Of a stretch of 64,000 nt of DNA, positions 49,341 to 58,687 are shown in pieces. The translations under genes and the position numbers were made by a program. Source of the DNA: CALJFL01 sp964590005 (lineage in GTDB: Bacteria > Pseudomonadota > Gammaproteobacteria > Pseudomonadales > Halieaceae). The notes under the pieces are model-generated. The model ran no database searches and had not been told where the DNA came from. It saw only the letters and a list, made by a program, of their open reading frames with translations. How positions within the stretch are numbered: the first letter of the stretch is position 1; each line of letters opens with the position of its first letter. The stretch covers positions 31,304 through 95,303 of the forward strand of contig CAZPVJ010000175.1 in the NCBI GenBank assembly GCA_964590005.1, given 5' to 3'.

Positions 49341-49895
49341 ATGGCAACCCGCCTGGATGAACTCAATGACAAGCTGACCGACTTTATTGCAGCTCAAAAG
49401 CTGTTTTTCGTTGGCACGGCGGCGCCTGATGGCCCTATCAACGTATCACCCAAGGGCGGTGACGCCTTACGGGTACTTTCGAACAAGCAAATTCTGTGGC
49501 TAAACATTACGGGCAGCGGCAACGAAACGGCAGCCCATCTGCGCGTGAGCGACAGGATGACCTTAATGTTTTGTGCCTTTGAGGGTTCACCCATGATCCT
49601 GCGCTGTTATGGCAGGGCTCGGGCGATTCACCACCATGACGCGGAATGGCCCGACTATGAGGCCCTGCTGCCCGCACACGCCAGTGCCCGGCAACTGGTG
49701 CTGATGGACCTGGATTTCGTGCTGACGTCCTGTGGCTTCGGAGTGCCGTTCTACGACCATGTCGGCCCCAGGGACAACATGGACAAGTGGTTAGCCCGCC
49801 GCAACCAGGACGATATTCACGATTACTGGCGAGAAAAAAACCAGGTAAGCCTGGACGGGCTCCCTACCGGCATCTTCGAAGATCAGGAGACCTAG
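49341..49895 (+). CDS. Pyridoxamine 5'-phosphate oxidase-family flavoprotein
   Basis: The 184-residue protein has the split-barrel FMN-binding family features: FFVGTAAPDGPINVSPKGGD near residues 20-39, ILWLNITGSGNETAAHLR and MTLMFCAFEGSPMILRCYG. It is likely an FMN- or F420-type oxidoreductase of general detoxification type rather than the vitamin B6 enzyme. It follows the CmcJ-type gene by 68 bases and precedes the DUF389 gene. Confidence 0.85.
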   Translation: MATRLDELNDKLTDFIAAQKLFFVGTAAPDGPINVSPKGGDALRVLSNKQILWLNITGSGNETAAHLRVSDRMTLMFCAFEGSPMILRCYGRARAIHHHDAEWPDYEALLPAHASARQLVLMDLDFVLTSCGFGVPFYDHVGPRDNMDKWLARRNQDDIHDYWREKNQVSLDGLPTGIFEDQET

Positions 49896-49949
49896 CATCA
49901 AATACCATAAAAATCTCAGGACGCTGACCGGGCATAAGGATGCAATGAG

Positions 49950-51347
49950 GTGAAAAAACATTTCTTCAGGCGCTTCCTAACCCAGCGCGGCATCACGCCG
50001 GAGGAACGGCGCAGCGTGCTCGAGGACCTGTTCGTATTCGGCAAAGCCAACCAGACCCCCTACCTGTTCCGCATGGCGACGCTGTTGTTTCTATCCACGG
50101 TTATTGCCAGCGCAGGGTTATTGTCTGACTCAGCGGCCGTTGTCATTGGCGCCATGCTGGTTGCCCCCATGATGAACCCGGTCATGGCCGCGGCGGGTTC
50201 CGTCGTGATGGGTTGGCCGCGACGTTTTTATGCGTCACTGTGGTTAGTGTTCGCCATGGGCGTGTCGGCCCTCGCCCTATCGGCAATGATCGCCCTGTTG
50301 TCCCCCGAGGTCGTTATCATCCCGGAACAGGTCGAGGCCAGGACCCGTCCGACGTTCTACGACCTGCTGATCGCCCTTGCGGCGGGTTCGGCGGGCGCCT
50401 ATACCATCGCCCGCAAAGAGAGCGGTGCCATTCCCGGCGTGGCGGTAGCAGTTGCCCTGCTTCCGCCCCTGGCCTCGGCGGGTATCCTGCTCACCACCGG
50501 GGAATATGAACTCGCTACCCGCGCCATCGTGCTGTTCCTCACCAACCTGGTGGCCATGGTCCTGGCCGGGGCCCTGACCTTCATGGCGGTCGGTGTATCA
50601 CCCCCAATCGCCCGGAAAAAGACCGCCGCTTTTGTCAGGGGGCAGATCTGGTTGTTTTTCCTGTTGACTGTCGCGGTGTCTGTCCCCCTGTGGTTTTACA
50701 GCGAAAAGATTTTATTCAATGCCCAGTACCGTGCGGCCAAATCCGATGTCTTGCAGAGCTGGCTGACGGAAAACCGAATGGAGCTCGTAGATGTCGACAT
50801 CTCCAGGGAGTCGAAGGTTCTCAGGCTGGGGCTCGCGGGCCCCAACCCGCCGGTGCAACTGGAAAAACTCTATGATGCCCTGGCCGGTAGCGGCGAGTTT
50901 GCGAGTTTTACCATCGAGTACAGCTGGACTCAGAAAGTCAGCGGTGTCTGGCCGCAGCAGGGTCGCTCAATACGCGAGATCGCCGAAAACGCCGAGGTAC
51001 AGGTCGGCACGCTGATCGGGAAGACATGGGAGTGGCAGGCCACTCAATACGACATTGACACAACAGCCATTCCGCGTCGCAACGATGCCTACCTGCTGGT
51101 GTTCTCTGACGACGGCAAGTTCAGCGTAGTGGCTGACTGCGGTACATTGAAAGGCAAATTCACCTTTGGCGGCAGAACGCTGGACATGACCTTCAACCGA
51201 AACTGGTTTTCGGGTTGCCGCAAGGACGATGTGCTAAAGCTGTTCGTTGACGACCTGGCCAGGGCGCGCACAGCCTTTGTCGAGGCGGGTAACCTGCAGA
51301 TCGGCCTTGCCGGCAGCGAGGGGATTATGCGCTTTGAGAGCCGCTAG
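49950..51347 (+). CDS. DUF389 membrane protein fused to a META/HslJ-like domain
   Basis: The start is the GTG at 49950 after an AGGA; no in-frame ATG is nearer. Residues 40-230 contain the DUF389 (TIGR00341) membrane region: VVIGAMLVAPMMNPVMAAAG, LIALAAGSAGAYTIARKESG and AVAVALLPPLASAGILLTTG. After about residue 345 a separate domain begins: IGKTWEWQATQ, LLVFSDDGKFSVVADCGTLK and GRTLDMTFNRNWFSGC, which resembles META/HslJ. DUF389 proteins are otherwise about 240-440 residues. The combination is unusual; the role is unknown. Confidence 0.8.
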   Translation: MKKHFFRRFLTQRGITPEERRSVLEDLFVFGKANQTPYLFRMATLLFLSTVIASAGLLSDSAAVVIGAMLVAPMMNPVMAAAGSVVMGWPRRFYASLWLVFAMGVSALALSAMIALLSPEVVIIPEQVEARTRPTFYDLLIALAAGSAGAYTIARKESGAIPGVAVAVALLPPLASAGILLTTGEYELATRAIVLFLTNLVAMVLAGALTFMAVGVSPPIARKKTAAFVRGQIWLFFLLTVAVSVPLWFYSEKILFNAQYRAAKSDVLQSWLTENRMELVDVDISRESKVLRLGLAGPNPPVQLEKLYDALAGSGEFASFTIEYSWTQKVSGVWPQQGRSIREIAENAEVQVGTLIGKTWEWQATQYDIDTTAIPRRNDAYLLVFSDDGKFSVVADCGTLKGKFTFGGRTLDMTFNRNWFSGCRKDDVLKLFVDDLARARTAFVEAGNLQIGLAGSEGIMRFESR

Positions 51348-51367
51348 CGGACCCGGAGTTTGGGCCG

Positions 51368-52447
51368 CTAGCGCAGGTGCCGAATCAGGAACGACACATG
51401 GCCCTCACCGGAGGGATCGTCGACCCCGAATACCGGGTCTAGCGCGTAAATCACATGCTCCAGCCCCACCGCGACCGCCTGGTCCTTTAGCGTCAGGGCG
51501 TGCAGGGTGTGATGTAGAAACAGGTTCACCAGGTCATCCTTGAAGGGCTCGTTGTCATTGAAGGCGTACAGCGGTGCGTCGCCTGAATCCATCAATTCCA
51601 AAACGTCAATACTGCGCCGGTACTCGGCGTTTTCAGCGCTGTTAATCTCTTCGACTGTCTCCACACCCAGGATGGTGAACAGGAAATCGGTGGCGCCAAG
51701 CGCAGCTGCGACAACCGGTATTTCCGTAGAGCCACCCAACACCGGAGCCAGTGGTTCCACGATCGGGGCGAGTACCTGTTGCCAGCGAACTACGTTCAGG
51801 GTGGACTGGGTGTACAAGGCACCAATGGCCTTGATCCGAGTTGATTGACGCAATACGGGGTCTTCGTTGTCTGGATCAGCAAGGTCATCTCGGGTACCCA
51901 GCCACAGACTGGTGCTGGCACCTGCAGATACGCCATAGCTGGCCACCTGTTCCGGGTCGATGTTAAGACTGCTCGCGTGGTACCGCATAAACTGGAGGGC
52001 CCTGGCACTTTCGGTCAGTGGCCGAATCACACCGTCGGGGTCGAGCGGGGCTTCCAGGCTGAGCAGGTGATAATTGACCGTGGCAAAGGCAATACCGGCG
52101 GCAAGAAACTCGCGTATCTCATCGGCGTGAGCCTCGTAAGCGGCACTCTTGTCTCCGCCTGTATATCCACCCCCATGGTAGTACAGCACCAGTGGGGTAG
52201 GTTCATCACTGTCCGGCAAGAACACATCGAAAACATTGCGCGCGCCATCGCCGTATTCAACGTCGGCAGAGAAATCGGCAGCGGTATCGGGCAGAGCAAT
52301 GGGTGGTTCGCTAAAGGTCAGGGACAGCTCAGGGACCGCCTCCGCAGGCTGTACATTGGCGTTACTGTTACCGCCGCTGCCACCATCGCCGCCGCAGGCC
52401 GCCAGAAGAAGGGCAAAAAGTAAAAAAACAGACCGCTTGAGCAGCAT
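51368..52447 (-). CDS. Alpha/beta hydrolase lipoprotein
   Basis: The 359-residue protein begins with a lipoprotein signal, MLLKRSVFLLFALLLAACGG, so the mature Cys near residue 18 is lipidated. It is an esterase of the alpha/beta hydrolase fold: LVLYYHGGGYTGGDKSA (the HGGG oxyanion-hole motif) and GVSAGASTSLWLG (the GxSxG nucleophile). A later ALYAFNDNEPFKDDL could supply the acid and VIYALDPVFGVDDPSGEGHV the histidine. It probably hydrolyses an ester at the outer membrane or periplasm. Confidence 0.88.
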   Translation of the reverse strand: MLLKRSVFLLFALLLAACGGDGGSGGNSNANVQPAEAVPELSLTFSEPPIALPDTAADFSADVEYGDGARNVFDVFLPDSDEPTPLVLYYHGGGYTGGDKSAAYEAHADEIREFLAAGIAFATVNYHLLSLEAPLDPDGVIRPLTESARALQFMRYHASSLNIDPEQVASYGVSAGASTSLWLGTRDDLADPDNEDPVLRQSTRIKAIGALYTQSTLNVVRWQQVLAPIVEPLAPVLGGSTEIPVVAAALGATDFLFTILGVETVEEINSAENAEYRRSIDVLELMDSGDAPLYAFNDNEPFKDDLVNLFLHHTLHALTLKDQAVAVGLEHVIYALDPVFGVDDPSGEGHVSFLIRHLR

Positions 52448-52613
52448 TGGCAGGCGTTCCCATGAAAAACAAAGCGCGCGATGTTAACACACGACACATG
52501 GAAAGGCAGTCCCCGTCAGGGGTTCAGGGGCAACAAAAGTTGGGCAGGCCCGTGCTTCCTCAATCGCCCGGGTTCATGGCATGATCGGGCTTTGTCGTTG
52601 TCGAGGATCCGCC

Positions 52614-53609
52614 ATGGCGAAATCCCCTTACCGGCCCTACTCCCCCAAGCCAGAGCAACTGGCGCTTATGCCCGACGTCTCCGGCAATACCCTCAACGGG
52701 CTCGGCGAGAACCAGCCCAGACGAGCGACCCCCATCTACTGGCACGACCCTGGAATTCTCCCCCACGGCGAACTTCAGCAGTGGTTCTACACCCAGAATG
52801 CCGACGATCCCGACATCATCAAAGCTCGCAGTGACCGCGCAGAAATCCTGGCCACAGACGTATTGCCGATCGCCGGAGAACCGCTGCAACAGTCCGCCCA
52901 GGCCTGGAGCGACCAGTTACGCGACTATGCAAGTACGCTCGATATGGAACTGTTTGGCATTACGGCCTGCAAACCGGAATGGGCCTTTGAAGGTGCCGAA
53001 GTCAGTCAGCGATGGATCATTATGATCGGGGTCGCCCATGACTATGAGCGCCTGAACACCGCACCTGCATTATCCGCCGGTGCCGAGGTCGTCCGGCAAT
53101 ATGGCCGCGGCTCCAAGGCGGCGAAGGACATCGCCGGCTGGATTCAACAACGCGGCTGGCCCGCTATCGCGCACGGTGGCCCGATGGCCGGACCCATGTT
53201 ATTGATTCCCCCTGCAATCGAATGCGGGTTTGGGGAACTGGGCAAGCACGGATCTATCATCAACCGTGAATACGGCTCGTCGTTCAGGCTGGCCTCGGTA
53301 CTCACAGATATTCCCTTATTGCCCACGCAACCCGAAAGTTACGGGGTGGACGACTTTTGCAGCCGCTGCCAGGTCTGCAGCAATGCCTGCCCACCCGATG
53401 CCATTCTTCCCGAAAAGGTCATGGTGCGGGGTGAGCGCAAGTGGTACGTGGACTTTGACAAGTGTATCCCGTTCTTCAACGAGCACGCGGGTTGTGGCAT
53501 CTGCATTGCCGTCTGCCCGTGGAGCATTCCCGGGAGAGGACCACGCATCGTGGAACAATTGCAGCGTCGCCAACAGCGAAAGGGCTCGTCGCCTGACTCC
53601 CGGGAATAA
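52614..53609 (+). CDS. Soluble reductive-dehalogenase-family (RdhA-like) iron-sulfur protein
   Basis: I start at the ATG at 52614, with GAGGA seven bases before. The 331-residue protein has the two RdhA iron-sulfur motifs, CSRCQVCSNACPPDAI (residues 258-273) and CIPFFNEHAGCGICIAVCP (residues 290-308), and cobalamin-domain landmarks MIGVAHDYERLNTAP, RGSKAAKDIAGWIQQRGWPA and KHGSIINREYGSSFRL. There is no twin-arginine signal, no hydrophobic anchor and no fused reductase domain, unlike respiratory and catabolic RdhAs. Function could be dehalogenation or another corrinoid-dependent reduction. It converges on the acyl-CoA ligase at 53618. Confidence 0.87.
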   Translation: MAKSPYRPYSPKPEQLALMPDVSGNTLNGLGENQPRRATPIYWHDPGILPHGELQQWFYTQNADDPDIIKARSDRAEILATDVLPIAGEPLQQSAQAWSDQLRDYASTLDMELFGITACKPEWAFEGAEVSQRWIIMIGVAHDYERLNTAPALSAGAEVVRQYGRGSKAAKDIAGWIQQRGWPAIAHGGPMAGPMLLIPPAIECGFGELGKHGSIINREYGSSFRLASVLTDIPLLPTQPESYGVDDFCSRCQVCSNACPPDAILPEKVMVRGERKWYVDFDKCIPFFNEHAGCGICIAVCPWSIPGRGPRIVEQLQRRQQRKGSSPDSRE

Positions 53610-53617
53610 GCACTAAC

Positions 53618-55216
53618 TCACGACGACCAGAGCCGTTTGCGCAACTGGTCCTTACGGATCTTGCCACTGGGAGTTTTGGGCAACTCAGTGACCAGTTCAA
53701 TACGCTCGGGGGTTTTCTGTCGAGCAAGGCCATGCCGCTCAGTGAACTCGATCACCGAATCAAGGTCGAGGCTACCCGAATCGTCGCTGGGTATCAGGAA
53801 CGCACAGACGCCCTCCCCCAATCTTTCATGTGGCATGGACACGACAGCGGCCTCTCGAATTCCCGGGTGGAGGTGCAGCACATTTTCGATTTCCTTCGCG
53901 CTCAGGTTTTCGCCGCCACGAATGATGATGTCTTTCTTGCGATCAGTGATCACCACAGCCCCGTCACTGGAGATGTGTCCGATGTCGCCGGTGAGGAAAA
54001 AGCCGTCCGTGGTGTGCGCCTCGAGATTCTGCTGCGGGTCCGCATATCCCAGAAACATTCCGGCACCGCGGGCGGCCAGCTCACCGTCCTGGCCCTGGGG
54101 TACTTCCTGCCCCTCGTCGTCCAGCACCCGGACCTCGTAGGCGTACAGGTGACCGTCCGTGGTGGCCGCCAGGCGTGGGTTATCGCGCCAGCCATAACTC
54201 ACCATGGGCACCTCGGTACTACCGTAGACTCGCGCTGTAACACAGGCGGGCATCACGGCGTAGGCCCGCTCTACCAGTGAGGGCGGCACAGCCGCACCGC
54301 CACAGGAAAATCGCCTGAGACTCGGCAATGGGTCCTGGCGACGCTCTGCGGCATCCAGCAATTCCTGCAGGAACGGTGTCGCACCAACGGTCATGGTGGC
54401 ACCAACGCGATGGATAATATCGATCGCCTCATCGGCGTCCCAGCGTTCCATCAAGGCGCTTTGCCCAGGGCTCATAAAACACATATTCACGCCGCTCGAG
54501 TAACCGGTGATATGAGTCACCGGTGATGGCATGAGCATCACGTCGCCGTCCTTCATATCTGCGTGGCGAGCGGAGGTTTCCTGAACGAAGCTCAGGGTGT
54601 TATGACTGTGCAAGACGGCCTTGGGGAAGCCGGTTGTCCCCGATGTATACAAACGACACTTGACGGAATTGGGGTCAACAGGCGGCAGCGCTTGCTCATC
54701 AACCGGATCTCCAGCGACCAGGTCCTCGTATCGCAGACAGCCTTCGTGTTCATTGTCGGCCCTCACCGTCACCAGGTATTGCAGAGCTGGCAGCTCCGCA
54801 CGCATTTGGCTGACCATGTCGACATAGTCGATCGATCGGAATCGCTCCGGGATGTAAAACAGACGTGTCCTGGCATCCTCCAGGATGTAACGCAACTCCC
54901 TGTCCCGGTAAATAGGCACGATAGGATTGACCACCAGGCCCAGGGCCGCTGCCGCAATATCTATGGGCGCGGCCTCGCGCCAGTTGGGCAACTGAAAACT
55001 GATCACGTCTCCGGCTGACAAACCCAGCCGCTGCAGCGCAGCTATGAGACGACGGGCCTCCAGGGCGAGTGCGGCGAAAGTCGCATCGGGTTCATGCTCC
55101 AGGAACAAGGCCACCCGGTCAGGTGTCTCACGCGCTTTCTTCCAGGCCTCCAGCGCCACGGTCGTATTGCGCCAGTGCGAGGCGTCACGCTCAAGCCGCT
55201 CAGAAGAAACCGTCAT
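53618..55216 (-). CDS. Acyl-CoA synthetase, paralogue of the gene at 18638
   Basis: The 532-residue protein has YTSGTTGFPKAVLHSHNTLS near residue 190, YGSTEVPMVSYG, the hinge block GDIGHISSDGAVVITDRKKD, and KTPSGKIRKDQLRKR near the end. Large parts are identical or near-identical in pattern to the ligase at 18638 (for example GDVISFQLPNWRE, ENLSAKEIENVL against ENISAKEVEDIL), so they come from one duplication. Here the partner is a serine-hydrolase-fold protein with which it overlaps by 4 bases (ATGA). The acid activated is unknown. Confidence 0.9.
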   Translation of the reverse strand: MTVSSERLERDASHWRNTTVALEAWKKARETPDRVALFLEHEPDATFAALALEARRLIAALQRLGLSAGDVISFQLPNWREAAPIDIAAAALGLVVNPIVPIYRDRELRYILEDARTRLFYIPERFRSIDYVDMVSQMRAELPALQYLVTVRADNEHEGCLRYEDLVAGDPVDEQALPPVDPNSVKCRLYTSGTTGFPKAVLHSHNTLSFVQETSARHADMKDGDVMLMPSPVTHITGYSSGVNMCFMSPGQSALMERWDADEAIDIIHRVGATMTVGATPFLQELLDAAERRQDPLPSLRRFSCGGAAVPPSLVERAYAVMPACVTARVYGSTEVPMVSYGWRDNPRLAATTDGHLYAYEVRVLDDEGQEVPQGQDGELAARGAGMFLGYADPQQNLEAHTTDGFFLTGDIGHISSDGAVVITDRKKDIIIRGGENLSAKEIENVLHLHPGIREAAVVSMPHERLGEGVCAFLIPSDDSGSLDLDSVIEFTERHGLARQKTPERIELVTELPKTPSGKIRKDQLRKRLWSS

Positions 55217-56433
55217 GTAAACTGTCCTCGCATTGTTTCCCAGAATGATAGCAGTGCCTCAGTCAGCACCTGGTCGGCCTGGGCGGGATGCGAGCCATAG
55301 CCGACGATAAGCAGGTCCAGGTCAAGATCGATCAGGGTGAACTGGCCATGAATCCCGAGCATCGCCAACTGCCGGCATTCAGCATCAAGGACATACGTCT
55401 GGTTGCGATATTGCCCGTGTGGTGCCAGATCGACATAGTCCCCGCCTCGCCAGGCTGCACGCAGCTCTTCGCGAGGTCGACTGATATCTGCGATAAATTC
55501 GGCAGGCGCCACCTGCTCCCCGGCAAGATTCCTACCCTGGTTGAGAAACAGCGAGGCCCAACGGGCAAAATCCCTGAGTGTCAGGCTCAATTGCCCTTCG
55601 GTAACAGCAACACCACTGGGGTCCAGGTTCAGCCAGGCCTCGGACTCCGCACCTATCCTCTGGTAGATCTTCTCTTCCAGCAGAGTCGCGACCGATTTTT
55701 CATAGACCGCCTCAGCCAGCAGCCCCAGTGCATTGGTAATCGGTGACGCGTAATTGAATCTGGCCCCGGGCTCTTCCTGCAACTCATTCATCTCGGCGTG
55801 AATCCAATCGGAGTAACCCGCGCGGGTATCAGGCAGCGGCGGGTAATATCCCGTTGCCCGAAAATAACTCCAGCATATGCAGTCGGGGTCCTCATAATGT
55901 TCCTCGTAACGCAGCCCCGTGCGCATATCGAGGGCATGCTGCACACTAATCTGACGCCATGCGGCAATATCACGAAACGCCTCGAGATAATCGGTCAGTG
56001 CCGCATCGGCATCGATCAGACCATCGGCGATAGCCATACCAACCAGCAAACTGGTCAATGACTTGGTCGTGGAGTGATTAACGTGATGATCCGTCGGCAG
56101 CATGCCGTCGCGGTACGATTCATGGACGACGGAACCCCGGTGCATGATCAGCAGCGCGTCGTTGGACATCCGTCGGCACAACAACTCTTCGACAGAAAAC
56201 CGACGCTCAGTACCTGGCTCTGCAATCTCGATGTCAGCGAGCTCGCGCATGGAAGTCGACCGCGGCAAGGGGATTGCATCAGTGGGGGGCGCAATAATAT
56301 CGGTGGGCCAAAAGGCCGGCATCGCGCGCTGGCTATAGGGCAAATGCGTTGGAAAATCCCAGTTGGCCCAGTGTATGCCAAGACCTTCATTGATGGTCCT
56401 TTCGCCCGGCGGGGCCGCTACATGCCGTACCAT
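55213..56433 (-). CDS. Beta-lactamase-family serine hydrolase (class C / EstB-like)
   Basis: The 406-residue protein is a serine beta-lactamase/DD-peptidase-fold hydrolase: the SxxK motif is in NHSTTKSLTSLLVGMAIADG (Ser-Thr-Thr-Lys) near residue 145 and a second block is YEKSVATLLEEKIYQRIGAE. No signal peptide is seen, so it is cytoplasmic. Such proteins often act as esterases, and a neighbouring acyl-CoA ligase supports an ester or lactone substrate, whose freed acid the ligase would then activate. The pair is translationally coupled. Confidence 0.87.
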   Translation of the reverse strand: MVRHVAAPPGERTINEGLGIHWANWDFPTHLPYSQRAMPAFWPTDIIAPPTDAIPLPRSTSMRELADIEIAEPGTERRFSVEELLCRRMSNDALLIMHRGSVVHESYRDGMLPTDHHVNHSTTKSLTSLLVGMAIADGLIDADAALTDYLEAFRDIAAWRQISVQHALDMRTGLRYEEHYEDPDCICWSYFRATGYYPPLPDTRAGYSDWIHAEMNELQEEPGARFNYASPITNALGLLAEAVYEKSVATLLEEKIYQRIGAESEAWLNLDPSGVAVTEGQLSLTLRDFARWASLFLNQGRNLAGEQVAPAEFIADISRPREELRAAWRGGDYVDLAPHGQYRNQTYVLDAECRQLAMLGIHGQFTLIDLDLDLLIVGYGSHPAQADQVLTEALLSFWETMRGQFT

Positions 56434-56505
56434 GTCCTGTTTCCTGTCGCTCTGGGGGCGATAGGCGCACGCGAAGAGGCGGTGCCTACTATCGCGGCGT
56501 TAAAC

Positions 56506-57513
56506 TCAGCGCATAGCAGAAATGCCAACCGCGTCGCGTACCCTGCCCATCAATTCAGCACTTTGCTCTCGTGCTTTCTCTGCGCCTTTTTGCAGTACTT
56601 CCTCAACGTAACCGGGATCGGCCATTAACTCATCATAGCGTCCGCGAGCGGGTGCCAGCTCGTCATTGACCATCTCGAACAGTTGTTTCTTGGCCTCGCC
56701 CCAGGCAATACCGTCGGCGAATGCCTCGCGCATACGCACAATCTCATCAGGGCCCGCAAATGCCGACCAGAGCTGAAACACGGTGGAGTCTTCCGGATCC
56801 TTGGGCTCTCCTGGCTCCAGCAGGTTGGTTTTGACCTTGTTGATCGATTTCTTCAGCTGCTTCTCGGTGCCGAACAGTGGAATAGTATTGTTGTAGCTTT
56901 TACTCATCTTGCGGCCATCCAGTCCCTGCAATACCGCCACATTATCGTCGACAACGGCTTCCGGCAGGGTAAACACCTCGGCGAAGTTATGATTGAAGCG
57001 CTGGGCAATATCGCGAGCCATCTCCACGTGCTGTATCTGGTCACGCCCCACCGGAATTTCATTGGCATTGAACATCAGGATATCCGCCGCCATCAATACC
57101 GGGTAGCTGAACAGGCCCATGGTAATTCCAAAGTCCGGGTCTTCACCGGCGGCTTCGTTTGCCTGTACCGCAGCCTTATAGGCATGCGCACGATTCATCA
57201 GACCCTTGGCAGCGTTACAGCACAGCACCCAGGTGAGTTCGGTGATCTCGGGAATATCAGACTGACGGTAAAATACCGCGCGGTCGGTATCCAGGCCCAG
57301 CGCGATCCAGGTTGCTGCAATTTCCTTGCTGGACTGCCTGACCTGTTCCGGGTCCTGACACTTGATCAGCGCATGATAGTCAGCGAGAAAAAAGTAGGAG
57401 TCGATAGCATCGTTGCTGGAGGCCTCAACCGCCGGTCGAATTGCACCAACATAATTGCCCAGGTGGGGAGTTCCGGTGGTCGTAATCCCGGTTAAAACGC
57501 GTACCTTTGCCAT
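56506..57513 (-). CDS. trpS: Tryptophanyl-tRNA synthetase
   Basis: The 335-residue protein has the class I aminoacyl-tRNA synthetase signatures: GTPHLGNYVGAI (HIGH-type) near residue 14 and GRKMSKSYNNTI (KMSKS) near residue 199. It charges tRNA-Trp in the cytoplasm. It is at the start of a minus-strand housekeeping run and is divergent from nothing close by; the hydrolase at 56433 is 73 bases away on the same strand. There is nothing unusual in it. Confidence 0.96.
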   Translation of the reverse strand: MAKVRVLTGITTTGTPHLGNYVGAIRPAVEASSNDAIDSYFFLADYHALIKCQDPEQVRQSSKEIAATWIALGLDTDRAVFYRQSDIPEITELTWVLCCNAAKGLMNRAHAYKAAVQANEAAGEDPDFGITMGLFSYPVLMAADILMFNANEIPVGRDQIQHVEMARDIAQRFNHNFAEVFTLPEAVVDDNVAVLQGLDGRKMSKSYNNTIPLFGTEKQLKKSINKVKTNLLEPGEPKDPEDSTVFQLWSAFAGPDEIVRMREAFADGIAWGEAKKQLFEMVNDELAPARGRYDELMADPGYVEEVLQKGAEKAREQSAELMGRVRDAVGISAMR

Positions 57514-57567
57514 GGAGTTTCGCTTGCTGGAAAAAGCGGCAATGATACTGGGATTAAACGTGACTGG

Positions 57568-58686
57568 CTATCCTGCCAAGGCTGTGAACAGCGATGCATA
57601 GGCGGGCTGCACGGTGTCCGGCGAAAACGCCTCCATTGTCGGAGGCCTGATTCGACCCTCAGCGAGGCCCTCGGCAAGCGCTTGCAATCGCTTTACCGCA
57701 CCGGCTGCTTCTCTCTCGGGATCTTCTTGCTCGCTGGGATAGCAGAATTGTGGTGGGTAGATTTCGGGGTATGCCAATCGACGGGGCACCAACGGCAGGC
57801 AGCCACTGACTACAGCCTCCAATATCGCTAAACCCTGGAATTCATGATTGGCCGTAGATACCACAATATCAGCGGCCCGCAGCCACCGGTAATAACTCGC
57901 CGGATCGGGCAGGTAGCCGAACTGAACCAGACGGTGACTGAACTGCGACTCGATGTGCCCGAACTCGGGGGGGCTATCGCGGAACTGTTGCCCAATGATG
58001 GCAAGCTCATACTCCACCGCGGTGGATTCGAGATGACGTAAAAAAACCAGTAAGCCATTGGCACCCTTGTCATACTCGAAACGACCGAGCCACAATAAGC
58101 GTAACTTGCGCGTGGGGACTGTATCTCCCACCGTATACCCAGCGTGCTCGCCAGGCTGGCGCGGTGCTACGCTGACCGGGACTGGAATAACATGGGATTT
58201 TGCCGCCAGCTGTTCGGCTATAGCGGGGGGCACGAAATCCGGCAGCTTCTGTAAAAGCGTTCGGCACCCGTTCAGGAAGCTGTCATGGTTATACCGCGAG
58301 TTGAATACCAGCCTGTCCGCTGCCAGGGCGGCATAAAGACTGACCATCTGGGCCTCGAGTAGACTGGACTGCTGTGGCCGCGCCGGATAATCAAACTGGT
58401 TTTCGTGGAAGTAAAGGAGCGAGGGGACAGCGGCAAGCGTTGGCACAAGACCACGCAGGGTAGCCAGATCAACCATCGACGTGGCAATCAGCAAATCGAA
58501 GGGTTGCTCCAGGGTCTCCCGCTCCGCCTGGGACCAGTACAGCGGGTTACCCCGCACACGCCAGCCGAAGTGCCGCGCTGGCAAAGTCAATCGTGTCCAT
58601 TGCCACGCGGGAAACATCCGCTCCAGGCTGTCGCACCAATGACGATGACTATGCGCGTCATAGGCCGAGAGCAGCAGAGCCTTCAC
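57568..58686 (-). CDS. tRNA-queuosine alpha-mannosyltransferase-like glycosyltransferase (DUF3524)
   Basis: The 372-residue protein has the DUF3524 N-terminal domain LLLSAYDAHSHRHWCDSLER with WTRLTLPARHFGWRVRGNPL, followed by a glycosyltransferase group 1-type C-terminal region LLWLGRFEYDKGANGLLVFL and NHEFQGLAILEAVVSGCLPL. The human homologue GTDC1 is the queuosine-tRNA mannosyltransferase, so a role in mannosylating queuosine in tRNA-Asp is the family prediction. No queuosine biosynthesis genes are next to it. It is 1 base from the aminopeptidase gene (58688), so the two are coupled. Confidence 0.85.
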   Translation of the reverse strand: MKALLLSAYDAHSHRHWCDSLERMFPAWQWTRLTLPARHFGWRVRGNPLYWSQAERETLEQPFDLLIATSMVDLATLRGLVPTLAAVPSLLYFHENQFDYPARPQQSSLLEAQMVSLYAALAADRLVFNSRYNHDSFLNGCRTLLQKLPDFVPPAIAEQLAAKSHVIPVPVSVAPRQPGEHAGYTVGDTVPTRKLRLLWLGRFEYDKGANGLLVFLRHLESTAVEYELAIIGQQFRDSPPEFGHIESQFSHRLVQFGYLPDPASYYRWLRAADIVVSTANHEFQGLAILEAVVSGCLPLVPRRLAYPEIYPPQFCYPSEQEDPEREAAGAVKRLQALAEGLAEGRIRPPTMEAFSPDTVQPAYASLFTALAG

Positions 58687-58687
58687 C

